Below, piece after piece: positions 43,241-55,793 of a stretch of DNA of 64,000 nt. This DNA comes from Hermatobates lingyangjiaoensis (taxonomy: Eukaryota; Arthropoda; Insecta; Hemiptera; Hermatobatidae). The stretch spans positions 967,001 through 1,031,000 of the forward strand of contig JAPFBL010000167.1 of NCBI GenBank assembly GCA_026182355.1. Reading direction: 5' to 3'. The notes beneath the pieces are model-generated. The model did no database searches. It worked only from the letters and a program-made list of their open reading frames with translations, and was not told where the DNA came from. Made by a program: the position numbers and the translations under genes. How positions within the stretch are numbered: the stretch's first letter is position 1; each line of letters starts with the position of its first letter.

Positions 43241-45199
43241 ACTTCACAAATGAAGAAAATGAAGTTATTTTCTTAATTGCAGTTGATTCACACGTGGTTA
43301 TTGTTAAACATTTGCTTTCTCTACTTTCCGGAATGTGAATATATACAGTGAATGCCATTACTGGCCTCCATTATGGATAGGTGCTATAACTCAGGCGATT
43401 GCGATAAGGTTGTCCATTTAGATGAACTGTCAATCATCCCCAGCCAGCACCCTCCGATACCGCCTCTCGACCCCGTCTCTCACTTGTTAATTGGCATTGC
43501 TCCCATTATTTGACTTTCGATTACATCTCAGCTATTAGATAGATGTGACAAATATTTTTATTTTTCGTTTCATCCAGTAATAATAAATTGTAAAAAGTTA
43601 AAAAAAACCATTCTCTGAAGTCTCCATGAGAAGTCTTCCAAAGCTGTTATTTACATTTTCTTTCTCTTAAATTTAAAATTAAACAGTAAAATAAAACATA
43701 TTCAGGCAAGACTTTTATTTGTCTCAATTCTTCATTATTTTTTTAAAATAATTCTCTCACTCTCTTTAAACATATATAAAAAAAAATAATATTAATTTCA
43801 ACTTTTGTTTTTTCCTTCACGGTATTAATCTGAGCTTATTGGAAAACTATTATTTCAATAAGAATTGCATGTTAAAATAATTCTAAAAAAATATAGATTT
43901 AGAACTTTTGTTTCTGTTTGGCTCGCCGAAAAAAATTGATTTATCAGAATGTCTCGCGGAACGGTTTTCGGCTTAGTAGACATGCAGTAGAAAAATGAAA
44001 AAAATTCTAAGATCATTGGAAGCAAGTTAATAGTTTGTCAACTGACAACTATTTCGTTTTTGTCTTAAATTTACCGTGATTTGTTTAATTGAAGAGTGCA
44101 TATTGTTGTATTTCTGTATTTTTAAGTGCTTTCGACCTGTATCAAACACCTTCAGAGACCTTTCTATAATACTCGGATGATATCTACGCTGATTGAATGG
44201 TTTATATCTTTCAAATTTTTGAGACATTTTGTTTCCATCTTGTGTAATTGAAACATCTATATTTATTGATTAATTGCAGGGTCAAACAATACCTTAGAAT
44301 TTATTGATTAATCCTTTCAATGACTTAGAGTTAGGGAAAAATTGGAGAGAGAAAAAGACGGAGTGAGAGATTGAATTCTTTGAATTGAATTTGATAAACT
44401 TACAAAATTAAGAATTGCAATTTAATTTCAAGTCAAACTACAAATAAATTAAATCACATTTAATTTCCTGTTAGAAGTATTATTTTATCGATTTTTTTTT
44501 TCAACTTTTACTTGAATTGGATTACAATATATTTAAGAAGTTTTCAGGTGAATAAATTTAATATGACTTAATAAAAATTCGTTGAGAAATGATTCATGGT
44601 TAAAATGTATTTTGCCATGGCAGGGAAATATTACATTCGGTCTCCTCGACTGCTTGCTTTCTTGCTTTCAATTTATAGTAAGATTTCGTGGGATAATACA
44701 CTTCAACAATAATAAAAAACCTTCTTTTTTTTTCTTTTTCAATCTTTAGATTAAAATCTTTCAATTTTCTTTCCATATATTAAATTTTATATTAATATTT
44801 AAAATTTAAAGTAATTGCTTGATATGGAAGTTTATTTGTATTATAGCGAGTGACAGATTCGGGTTTATCACTACCTAATAATTGATAATTGTCTGTTGAT
44901 GTTATACCTCCTATGGTATGTTTTAATTATCACTTCGCTATGTTGTCTATTGAGTGCTTCTAAGCTGAAATATTGATATTCACTCCCAGAACTGTATTCA
45001 CACTTCTCTTAAGTTTCTGAGTGCCTCTTCTCGAGCTGCATTAGCTCCGTTTTTTTTTTTTTGTTATTTAAACGTTAAGTAATAATAATATATTAAGAGT
45101 ATTCTTTACTTACTTTTTTTTACTCTAACTTGGCCAGTCTTTCCTTTTCCGTGCTTTTTCATCTTTTAAAATATCTCTCTGACCTTCTTTCCACCATCG
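43241..45199. other. 2 kb AT-rich DNA, no gene
   Basis: A minus-strand stretch at 44100-44160 (CTGAAGG, GGTCGAAAGC) faintly resembles a hammerhead core with A9 changed. Otherwise nothing. Confidence 0.45.
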
Positions 45200-45285
45200 T
45201 GAGATTCTGACAATGACCGGTTATTTTCGTCAAGAGATCTTAGTCTTTTTTCGGATTTTTTTTTCTGCAGTTTGAATGTTGATAG
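45200..45285 (+). mobile_element. decayed family A 3' end (copy 16)
   Basis: AGATTCTGACAATGACCGG, then AAGAGATCTTAGTCTTTTTT and TGCAGTTTGAATGTTGAT, follows the family order after a C/T-rich leader (45120-45200), as at 41608-41885. The core is destroyed. Confidence 0.55.
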
Positions 45286-45730
45286 AAATAATTACAGAAA
45301 TGAACATATATATCAATTTAGCACTTCTGAATGCCTTCTTAAGGTATTCAATTTTAGAAATAACAATTAATATGGATGTATAATGAAAGTAAAGACGCTG
45401 GACTTTCTGTTGTATTTTTTCTTTATGTTCTACGTGTATTCGAAATCAGGGTGTAAGTAGGCTGTTGTTCTAGAATGAGTCAGCGAATGGTTATCCGAAC
45501 TGGAAATTATTTGCAGGATTCAGCAGACGTGAGCCTTGCAGGTTTCCTAGACGTGACTCCTCTCTGCATTGACTGCTCCAGAAACTACTCTTCCTTTTGC
45601 CTGTATTTTGTCTTAGTACCTCAATTCCAAAAGAGAAACTTTTAGGTCTTTTTATGAAAGTAAATCCATTTCTTTAATATTTCTATACAATTATATTAAG
45701 TAAATTCAATTACCATATATTAATATATAT

Positions 45731-45882
45731 AAAGTTCACAGAAGGGGTTCTTGAGGACTTTGGTCATAAAAATTCAACTCCTGATTATATGCCCAAATTC
45801 CTCAAGGTTTTATGACCAAAATCCTCAAGAACCCCTTCTGTGAGCTTGAAAAATCAGTGGTCGAGAAGCTATATCAACATTA

Positions 45883-45884
<2 letters not shown>
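45731..45884. repeat. family G palindrome, copy 3
   Basis: TTCACAGAAGGGGTTCTTGA mirrors TCAAGAACCCCTTCTGTGA. The right flank GCTTGAAAAATCAGTGGTCG matches 9030-9050. It ends at a TA-rich tract. Confidence 0.8.

Positions 45885-45888
<4 letters not shown>

Positions 45889-45916
<28 letters not shown>
45889..45916. repeat. (TA)n left of the 637-bp tandem
   Basis: Alternating TA adjoining the first inverted unit. The matching tract is at 48760-48795. Confidence 0.9.
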
Positions 45917-45919
<3 letters not shown>

Positions 45920-46442
45920 TCGATGCGATGTTGACCAATGGGAGTAGAGTTACAGGTCCAAGCGTAAGGTCCCAGTTGCCCGCTGCTCCGCAAAAAGCCT
46001 TTGCGTTCTGCCAATAGGTATAGAGGTTGCACAGTCCCTCTGTGTTAAATGATGTTTGGCAGAAAACATTAGCCTCACTTTACAGTGAACTCCTGTTCCC
46101 TTTCTATTTTTGATTTTTGTGGTGGTTGGGTGTTGTTTACTATTTTCTGTTACGGATATTGCTGGATATTTAAATGATACTCTCGGTTGTTTACTGCGAA
46201 AAGCCGCCTTCATCTTCATGCCAACAGGGGTAGAGGTTGCACAGTCCCTCTTGATTATTAAGAGATGTTGACACTGGAATCCAACTTCTTCTCGTAGAAA
46301 CATCTTCAAGTTGTAGGTTTTGTATATTGTTCTCTTCGGTTTCTTATGTTCATGTTTTTTCTTCAGTTGAATGTTATTGCTGCTATTGATGGGTGGCTGG
46401 TAGGTGATGAAAAGTTCTGCACTGTTGACCTGGTGGTGGTAT

Positions 46443-46483
46443 TTGCGACATGTTTCAACCATTCTCTGGTTATCTTCAGGCAA
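46443..46483 (-). ncRNA. hammerhead ribozyme, family E, minus unit
   Basis: Minus strand: TTGC/GCAA stem I, CTGAAGA, extra T, AACCA/TGGTT stem II with GAGAA loop, GAAA, self-complementary ACATGT, cleavage-site C. All parts are perfect. Confidence 0.85.
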
Positions 46484-46505
46484 GGAAATGGCCCAGACGT
46501 TGGTC

Positions 46506-46513
46506 CTTATATA
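46506..46513 (-). promoter_or_regulatory. TATA-like box, family E minus unit
   Basis: TATATAAG on the minus strand, about 30 bp upstream of the ribozyme start at 46483. Inferred pol II promoter. Confidence 0.45.
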
Positions 46514-47489
46514 CAGTTTTCTATGGGTTGTCCGGGGAAAGGAATATGATTCGATGCGATGTTGACCAATGGGAGTAGAGTTACAGGTCCAAGCGTAAGG
46601 TCCCAGTTGCCCGCTGCTCCGCAAAAAGCCTTTGCGTTCTGCCAATAGGTATAGAGGTTGCACAGTCCCTCTGTGTTAAATGATGTTTGGCAGAAAACAT
46701 TAGCCTCACTTTACAGTGAACTCCTGTTCCCTTTCTATTTTTGATTTTTGTGGTGGTTGGGTGTTGTTGTTGTTTACTATTTTCTGTTACGGATATTGCT
46801 GGATATTTAAATGATACTCTCGGTTGTTTACTGCGAAAAGCCGCCTTCATCTTCATGCCAACAGGGGTAGAGGTTGCACAGTCCCTCTGAAGATAACCAG
46901 AGAATGGTTGAAACATGTCGCAAATACCACCACCAGGTCAACAGTGCAGAACTTTTCATCACCTACCAGCCACCCATCAATAGCAGCAATAACATTCAAC
47001 TGAAGAAAAAACATGAACATAAGAAACCGAAGAGAACAATATACAAAACCTACAACTTGAAGATGTTTCTACGAGAAGAAGTTGGATTCCAGTGTCAACA
47101 TCTCTTAATAATCAAGAGGGACTGTGCAACCTCTACCCCTGTTGGCATGAAGATGAAGGAGGCTTTTCGCAGTAAACAACCGAGAGTATCATTTAAATAT
47201 CCAGCAATATCCGTAACAGAAAATAGTAAACAACAACAACACCCAACCACCACAAAAATCAAAAATAGAAAGGGAACAGGAGTTCACTGTAAAGTGAGGC
47301 TAATGTTTTCTGCCAAACATCATTTAACACAGAGGGACTGTGCAACCTCTATACCTATTGGCAGAACGCAAAGGCTTTTTGCGGAGCAGCGGGCAACTGG
47401 GACCTTACGCTTGGACCTGTAACTCTACTCCCATTGGTCAACATCGCATCGAATCATATTCCTTTCCCCGGACAACCCATAGAAAACTG

Positions 47490-47497
47490 TATATAAG
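47490..47497 (+). promoter_or_regulatory. TATA-like box, family E plus unit
   Basis: TATATAAG, with an inverted CCAAT (ATTGG, 47433-47437) about 55 bp upstream. A start 30 bp downstream would fall at 47520, the first base of the ribozyme. Function inferred from position only. Confidence 0.5.
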
Positions 47498-47519
47498 GAC
47501 CAACGTCTGGGCCATTTCC

Positions 47520-47560
47520 TTGCCTGAAGATAACCAGAGAATGGTTGAAACATGTCGCAA
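47520..47560 (+). ncRNA. hammerhead ribozyme, family E, first intact plus unit
   Basis: TTGC (47520-47523)/GCAA (47557-47560), CTGAAGA 47524-47530, five-pair stem II, GAAA 47547-47550, ACATGT, cut after C47556. The best-paired hammerhead in the window. The preceding partial unit starts at its CTGAAGA (46887) and has lost stem I. Confidence 0.87.
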
Positions 47561-48126
47561 ATACCACCACCAGGTCAACAGTGCAGAACTTTTCATCACC
47601 TACCAGCCACCCATCAATAGCAGCAATAACATTCAACTGAAGAAAAAACATGAACATAAGAAACCGAAGAGAACAATATACAAAACCTACAACTTGAAGA
47701 TGTTTCTACGAGAAGAAGTTGGATTCCAGTGTCAACATCTCTTAATAATCAAGAGGGACTGTGCAACCTCTACCCCTGTTGGCATGAAGATGAAGGCGGC
47801 TTTTCGCAGTAAACAACCGAGAGTATCATTTAAATATCCAGCAATATCCGTAACAGAAAATAGTAAACAACAACAACACCCAACCACCACAAAAATCAAA
47901 AATAGAAAGGGAACAGGAGTTCACTGTAAAGTGAGGCTAATGTTTTCTGCCAAACATCATTTAACACAGAGGGACTGTGCAACCTCTATACCTATTGGCA
48001 GAACGCAAAGGCTTTTTGCGGAGCAGCGGGCAACTGGGACCTTACGCTTGGACCTGTAACTCTACTCCCATTGGTCAACATCGCATCGAATCATATTCCT
48101 TTCCCCGGACAACCCATAGAAAACTG

Positions 48127-48134
48127 TATATAAG
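48127..48134 (+). promoter_or_regulatory. TATA-like box, next family E unit
   Basis: Same box 637 bp further on, 30 bp before the ribozyme at 48157. Confidence 0.5.
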
Positions 48135-48156
48135 GACCAACGTCTGGGCCATTTCC

Positions 48157-48197
48157 TTGCCTGAAGATAACCAGAGAATGGTTGAAACATGTCGCAA
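48157..48197 (+). ncRNA. hammerhead ribozyme, family E, second intact plus unit
   Basis: Exact copy of 47520-47560 one period later. Two active cuts on one transcript would release a 637-nt unit. Confidence 0.87.
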
Positions 48198-48756
48198 ATA
48201 CCACCACCAGGTCAACAGTGCAGAACTTTTCATCACCTACCAGCCACCCATCAATAGCAGCAATAACATTCAACTGAAGAAAAAACATGAACATAAGAAA
48301 CCGAAGAGAACAATATACAAAACCTACAACTTGAAGATGTTTCTACGAGAAGAAGTTGGATTCCAGTGTCAACATCTCTTAATAATCAAGAGGGACTGTG
48401 CAACCTCTACCCCTGTTGGCATGAAGATGAAGGCGGCTTTTCGCAGTAAACAACCGAGAGTATCATTTAAATATCCAGCAATATCCGTAACAGAAAATAG
48501 TAAACAACAACAACACCCAACCACCACAAAAATCAAAAATAGAAAGGGAACAGGAGTTCACTGTAAAGTGAGGCTAATGTTTTCTGCCAAACATCATTTA
48601 ACACAGAGGGACTGTGCAACCTCTATACCTATTGGCAGAACGCAAAGGCTTTTTGCGGAGCAGCGGGCAACTGGGACCTTACGCTTGGACCTGTAACTCT
48701 ACTCCCATTGGTCAACATCGCATCGAATCATATTCCTTTCCCCGGACAACCCATAG

Positions 48757-48759
<3 letters not shown>

Positions 48760-48795
<36 letters not shown>
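48760..48795. repeat. (TA)n right of the 637-bp tandem
   Basis: About 36 bp of alternating TA immediately after the last partial unit. Confidence 0.9.
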
Positions 48796-48798
<3 letters not shown>

Positions 48799-49056
48799 GC
48801 TGAAATTCATTCTGAATATTTTCCAATTTCGTTCGTTCTATAATATTAAAGTGAGACACATTATACTGGTAACAACATTGTAGTAACTACACATTACTAC
48901 TTACTACAGATACTGGAGTGTCTAAGAAGAAATACTATTGTAGATACTAGGTAACACAGGGATACCTTGGATTCATATTCCACTTTAATATATGCTACAC
49001 ACACGAAATAGAATATTGCTGCTAAATAATAATTTCATATATGCTAGAGATGCTAT

Positions 49057-49371
49057 CGTTTATTGTTTTATTGTTTAAACCGATCCCCAAGAGTGTGATA
49101 ACGTCAGCCGTTTATCGACTTTTTGTTTGATCGGTGATTTTAAAGATCTACATTAGGAGTTCTAAATTTTGCCAAACTCAAGCGCATTTCGAGTAGGGAT
49201 CTTTAACGAGTACCTGACATCGTACAGGCTCGGGATCAACTGCTGAATATCCTCTCCGAGGGACGACGTACTCAGATTTATTCACCTCCTGCGTGAATAA
49301 ATCGAGGTCCAGGTGGAGATCGAACCCCGGACTACCAGTCCATAGTTGAGTACATTAACCACTGAGCTAAC
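49057..49371 (-). mobile_element. SINE, tail type 1, nearly complete
   Basis: Minus strand: head CAGTTAGCTCAGTGGTTAAT-like A box region, B box GGTTCGATCTC (49316-49326), shared body, tail with GCCGTTTATCGACTTTTTG and GATCCCCAAGAG, then an A-rich end. Target duplications are not clear. Confidence 0.8.
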
Positions 49372-49590
49372 TTTTGAAATTTCATACTTTGTTTTATACA
49401 TTGATTTTTATTTTGACCTTAATAGAATCGGGGAACGAGAGGAAAATTCACTTCCAGATTTGATAAGGAATAAACTGGTTACCATAAAACTAATGGTATG
49501 TTGCTAGTACCATAGAGAGAGGCTCATGTTCAATGAGCTATGGTTTGGTGTTATCTTATGTTGTACACTGCTGGTGGTATTTTTGACAAA

Positions 49591-50962
49591 ATACGCCAAA
49601 AAACTAATATTTTGTGCGGACAATCCTTGCGATTGTTCATTACAAATAAGGTCTGCTACTTCAAAAAGTAGAGGCCTATTTGTAGCATTCTGGAAATTCG
49701 GTGATCATTTAAGTCACTGAGAATTTATATGTTTGATTTTTTTTTTAAAGAAATGTTTCTCTTTGTCTCCTCTATTCAATTTCTTAATTAATTAAAACAC
49801 ATTTCTATACTTCATCATTCCTTTTTATAATTCTATGAATACAAAGTCCAAGCTTTCGATCAAAATTAGTTTTCTTCAGGGATATAGTAATAAGTTTTTT
49901 TTTTAGAAGAAATCTTGTTATTTATGTGAATTGAAAACAATCAGTTTAAAGTAATGCAATGTATTTGCATAATAAAAAATTTCAGTTATTATTTATATCC
50001 TTGAAGAAGACTAATTTATGGTTGATAGCTCGGAAATGCTGGTCATGATAAAAAAGTCTGATGCAGTAATGAAATATGTTTTATTTTTTATGTTAAAAAA
50101 ATAAAACACATAGTCAATCACAGTGTAGAAACTAGCCTTTGTTGACATCAGTTTGAAACTATTTATAAATCAAAAGGGGTTGCCATCACATATTGAACTC
50201 GGTGTTTTTAAAATTGACTTCTACACTGACCAGAGTTTCAATTACTTGATGAGTTGACAGGTTTCGTGATTGGATGGAATAAGGTCGAAAGGCGTATGCC
50301 AATATCCTTTCCTTGAATAAAGTTTTCAAAATCATTGGGTTGATGACATGGACGGGTAAAGATTTGACCTTTTCTAACCTTTATTAAAACCAAAACCTGA
50401 CACCCACAGCATGCCCTTATTAGCATCTACTACACACAGCCTCCCTATCTCAATTAGTATTTTCAGTCAATATTTATTTTTAAAGGTATTAAATTTTACT
50501 TCTACTTCTTAGTAATTTATTAATTAAACATTAACTTTAATGGAACATAACCTCTATAGGAAATGATAACAAAACTTTTGATCTGTACAATCATGAATTT
50601 TAATTTATATTTTATAAATATCATTAAAGAGATTAAATGTTTAAAAATATAGCTACTTGTTATGTTGTTTTGTGCTAATTTTGTGAAGTGGGTTATGGAT
50701 CCCAAGGGCTTACAGCTTGGGAACCCAAGGGATTACTTTACTTAAGGCCCCAATGACTTTTTTTGCTTTTTTGTAATTTGTGTAATTCAAAATAAAAATA
50801 TTTAAAAGTGTATATTATTTTTTTTTATTTTTTTATGGGTTGTTTCTTTTAATGTAGATTGGCTAAGATTTGCTATTTTGATATAGATAATTATGAATAA
50901 TTGATATTATCTTTCTTCACGTATTGTTGGTGTTGTAGTTTTACGGGTTTTGTACGTTGTCT
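49591..50962. other. spacer with a decayed palindrome, no gene
   Basis: At 49847-50045 a weak palindrome carries CTGAAGA, then GATCGAAAGCTTGG, on the minus strand (49847-49882; AGCT stem III, UCC/GGA stem I, poor stem II) and a mutated mirror on the plus strand near 49998-50040. This is a probable old hammerhead element. No coding signal elsewhere. Confidence 0.45.
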
Positions 50963-51252
50963 ATCTTCAGTAGGAACATGACCTCAAGATGGGCAGTGCC
51001 GGAACCGGTCCAACGATGCCCATCTTCAGTAGTAACATGACCTCAAGATGGGCAGTGTCGGAACCGGTCCAACGATGCCCATCTTCTGTAGGAACATGAC
51101 CTAAAGATGGGCAGCGTCTAAACCGGGTCCAACGGTGCCCATCTTCAGTAGGAACATGACCTGCAGATGGGCAGCGTCCGAAATGGTCCAACGATGCCCA
51201 TCTTCAGTAGGAACATGACCTCAAGATGGGCAGTGTCGGAACCGGTCCAACA
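50963..51252. repeat. 59-bp minisatellite, five copies
   Basis: Units start near 50963, 51022, 51081, 51140 and 51199 and read GTAGGAACATGACCTCAAGATGGGC, then a GGAACCGGTCCAACGATGCCC segment. GATGGGCA and TGCCCATC inside each unit are mirrors. The 74-codon minus-strand frame (50967-51191) is just the repeat translated. Confidence 0.9.
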
Positions 51253-51578
51253 ATACCGTCAGCAGTGTACAACATAAGATAACACCAAACCATAGCTATA
51301 TAGTAATATTTTTTTAAAAAAAAATCTTGTTATTTATGTGAATTTAGAACAATCAGTTCAAAGTAGTGCAATTTTTTTGTGTAACGAAAAATTTCAGTTT
51401 TGCTTAGCTCATTGAACATGACCTAATCTCTATGCTACTAACAACATACCATTAGTTTTATGGTAGGTAACCCGTTTATTCCCTAGCAAATCTGGAAGTA
51501 AATTTTCCTCTGGTTCCCCAATTTCCATTAAGGTCAAAATCAAAATCAATATATGAAACAAAGTATCAAATTTCAAAT

Positions 51579-52116
51579 GAGTAACACTTTTTTAATAAGC
51601 GATCTTTACAAGAAATAACTGAATTGAATTTTGGATTTTCTAAGAAGTTCATCGGAAGCGTTAAATCTAGTGTCGTTAGACTAAACCTTAGTCGATTCCA
51701 TAAGCAAAGCTATTGCTGTCGTTAACCGTCGTCCACCAGTGCTAGTAAATAGCGGACTATATATAACTTATTTCTTTCTGAACTCCTGGTTCCCCTTCGT
51801 TGCCTTTTGCGCCCTTAAAACATCTCTCCTACCTCCCTCCCTCCTCAGTATCACACAATATGCCTAATTTCACTTCTTTCAGTTCCACTTTTGCTCTGGT
51901 GGTGATCAGTTGCTTTAGATGAAAGACCATAGTATGGTAGTTCCTATGCTTTCTTCCTTACTCTTGTTTGAACGTGGATTTCTTTGTTACTTGTTTATCT
52001 GTAATAGTGTTTCATATATTTACATCTATCATTATTTAATTTACAAATTTTCATCTTTATACACTTTTTTTTGGTAGTTTGCATATTTCTTTTGGGTACC
52101 ATGTACAATAATTGTC
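51579..52116. other. no gene; possible decayed PLE 3' UTR
   Basis: The C/T-rich stretch 51775-51900 (TTTCTTTCTGAACTCCTGG, AAACATCTCTCCTACCTCC) resembles the leader of family A at 41608-41757, but no ribozyme arm follows clearly. Confidence 0.35.
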
Positions 52117-52355
52117 CTTAGAAGCAGTGGTGGGATTCAACTTTTTTAAGAACCGGTTCGTGCGAACCGGTGCTTAAAATATTATGAGTTCAGAAACTAA
52201 ATTGTTTAGTTATATATAGGCTATATACATGCGCAAATTACGTTGTCATACATGCACAAACTTCTATTAATACATGTTCGCCGAACTCATAATATTTTAA
52301 GCACCGGTTCGCACGAACCGGTGCGAATCAGCTGCATCCCATCTCTGCTTAGAAG
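52117..52355. mobile_element. hAT MITE with exact 8-bp target duplication
   Basis: CTTAGAAG at 52117-52124 and 52348-52355 flank a 223-bp element starting CAGTGGTGGGATTCAA and ending GCATCCCATCTCTG, its imperfect mirror. Inside, AACCGGTTCGTGCGAACCGG and its mirror form further inverted repeats. The 8-bp duplication and CAG ends fit hAT. Confidence 0.9.
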
Positions 52356-53110
52356 TTTTTATACCATTCTCTTTTATACTATGTTTAGTCAAAGAAAGTT
52401 ACCAACTATATTCAAGTCAATTCATATTGAAATGAAAATAATTAGTTACTTTTATATAATGAAAAACTAAAATGTTTATATTAAATACAAGATCATTGTA
52501 TTGAAAGCTTCAGGTGTAGCTTAAAGATATATTGACTTATTACTTTTTAAAACGTATTTTATATTTTTGTTTTAATATATTTATTGGTTGAAGAGACCAT
52601 GGTTGTTGATGAAGTGTGTGATTTCCCCTGCAGTGTTTACTTGATTGAGTTCATTATAAAAAGCGGTAATGAATAGGATACGATGCATGTACAGTCACTG
52701 TATTGACTAAGTGAATTGAGTTTCTCTTCTTCAATTACTTATGGGCTTGAATGTTTGCCCTTTTAGTCAATAAGCTGCCTGCTGGAATAACTTGCTTGAT
52801 TGCGAAATAGAGTTTGAAGGGTTGGGAAGTATTGGGGGAGGGGGGGGGGGGAAGAAAAAACTGTAATGGGTCTTGCATTGATCGCGTAGTTATGAGATGA
52901 ATAACTGAGTGATTGGTGAACGGTTAATAGGGCAGAGAGCATCCACTCCGAACCACTGTAGCAAGCCATCTACTCCGTCGTGCCCTTCAACTTACTGGTG
53001 TTACTTTTTCACAATTTAGTCATTAACTCTGCTCTCATTTGTAATCAGTTTGTGAATTGAAATGAAAATGGCTGCCAGTTAGCTTGAAATCATATATACT
53101 GTATTATATA
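52356..53110. other. no gene recognised
   Basis: A G-rich run at 52835-52851. A 68-codon minus-strand frame (52763-52969) without domain. Confidence 0.45.
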
Positions 53111-53227
53111 AAAAGATTTCACATAAACACGTCCAGTTGGGTTTTTGACTCTGACGAAGACCGCTTGTTACGGTTGAAAGATCTTAGTCTTGTTTTCCCA
53201 TTTCTTATTGTGGTTTGATCATTGATT
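53111..53227 (+). mobile_element. family A copy 13, single arm with terminal hairpin start
   Basis: AAAAAGATTTCACATAAACACGT joins directly to CCAGTTGGGTTTTTGACT, so nearly all of one arm is deleted. The flanking DNA repeats ATACTGTATTATA on both sides (53097-53108 and 53228-53239), a possible 12-13 bp target duplication. This is the one copy without long (TA)n. Confidence 0.85.
53147..53189 (+). ncRNA. hammerhead ribozyme, family A
   Basis: GACT/AGTC, CTGACGA 53151-53157, five-pair stem II, GAAA 53176-53179, AGATCT. All intact. Confidence 0.75.
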
Positions 53228-53457
53228 ATACTGTATTATAGATCGTCCATAATGTCCCTTTACTACTTAATAACCTTAATAATCTCATAAATTGGATTGA
53301 CTACTGCAGCAACAGAGGCCAGTTTGCCTATATCCTGGGAGAAAGGTTTGATAATGAGAGAAGGCATGCTAATTATCAATGCTTACCTACTTATAGACGC
53401 TGAGGTTCTATCTCCCTTAGCCAAACTGCCTGACAGAATGCTGTTTTTTCCATGATA

Positions 53458-53745
53458 CAGGGGGTCCAGGTTAGCCCAGTGGCAAAGTCACCTCTGGACT
53501 TTCTCTGGACCTTGATTTATTCACGTGGAAAGTGAAACACATCGTCCCTCAGAGAGAATATTAAGCCGCCAGCCCCGAGCCTTTATGATGTCAGGTTCTT
53601 GTTAAAGATCCCTAATCTAAATACACATGAGTTAACCAAAATTTACGACTCTCAATGTAGAATTAATCTTCATTGTGTGGTAGCTCAAAGGGCCAATGTT
53701 TGGCTAACATGTGATCCCTTGTGAGCTGCTACTGCAACCTAACCT
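53458..53745 (+). mobile_element. SINE, tail type 2, deleted head
   Basis: Starts GTCCAGGTTAGCCCAGTGGC (A box), lacks a B box because of an internal deletion, keeps the body and ends TGCAACCTAACCTAACCT like 19049-19373. A short spacer precedes it (53228-53457, nothing seen). Confidence 0.8.
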
Positions 53746-55791
<2,046 letters not shown>

Positions 55792-55793
55792 CC

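Larger units (their letters stand above)
45917..48759. mobile_element. 637-bp tandem repeat with hammerhead, inverted block (family E)
   Basis: Order: a full unit on the minus strand (45917-46547, 631 bp, lacking one 6-bp GTTGTT step), a partial minus unit (46548-46886), then head-to-head a partial plus unit (46887-47455), full plus units (47456-48092 and 48093-48729, 637 bp) and a 30-bp start of another. Units are almost identical. Each full unit has an inverted CCAAT (ATTGG), a TATATAAG box, a hammerhead, and two internal copies of AGGGACTGTGCAACCTCTA. Open frames of up to 239 codons cross the unit joints because 637 is not a multiple of 3; they show no known domain. GC is well above the flanks. 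The structure resembles retrozymes (non-autonomous hammerhead retroelements), but this assignment is inferred. Confidence 0.9.
49374..51578. repeat. inverted duplication around 1.7 kb
   Basis: Left arm 49374-49590 and right arm 51262-51578 mirror each other (for example ATGAGCTATGGTTTGGTGTT, ACCATTAGTTTTATGG). The right arm is split by a 105-bp insert (51299-51407), which itself matches 49885-49990 in direct orientation. The left arm begins within 3 bp of the SINE end. Confidence 0.8.

Noticed and set aside
44100..44160. Hammerhead on the minus strand (CTGAAGG with GGTCGAAAGC)
   Set aside because: The invariant A9 is G, stem I does not pair and no repeat copy supports it. At best a relic.
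46346..46549. 67-codon frames repeated at 46346, 47454 and 48091
   Set aside because: Opposite-strand shadows within the 637-bp unit, with no domain or start context.
50967..51191. 74-codon minus-strand frame
   Set aside because: Translation of the 59-bp minisatellite.
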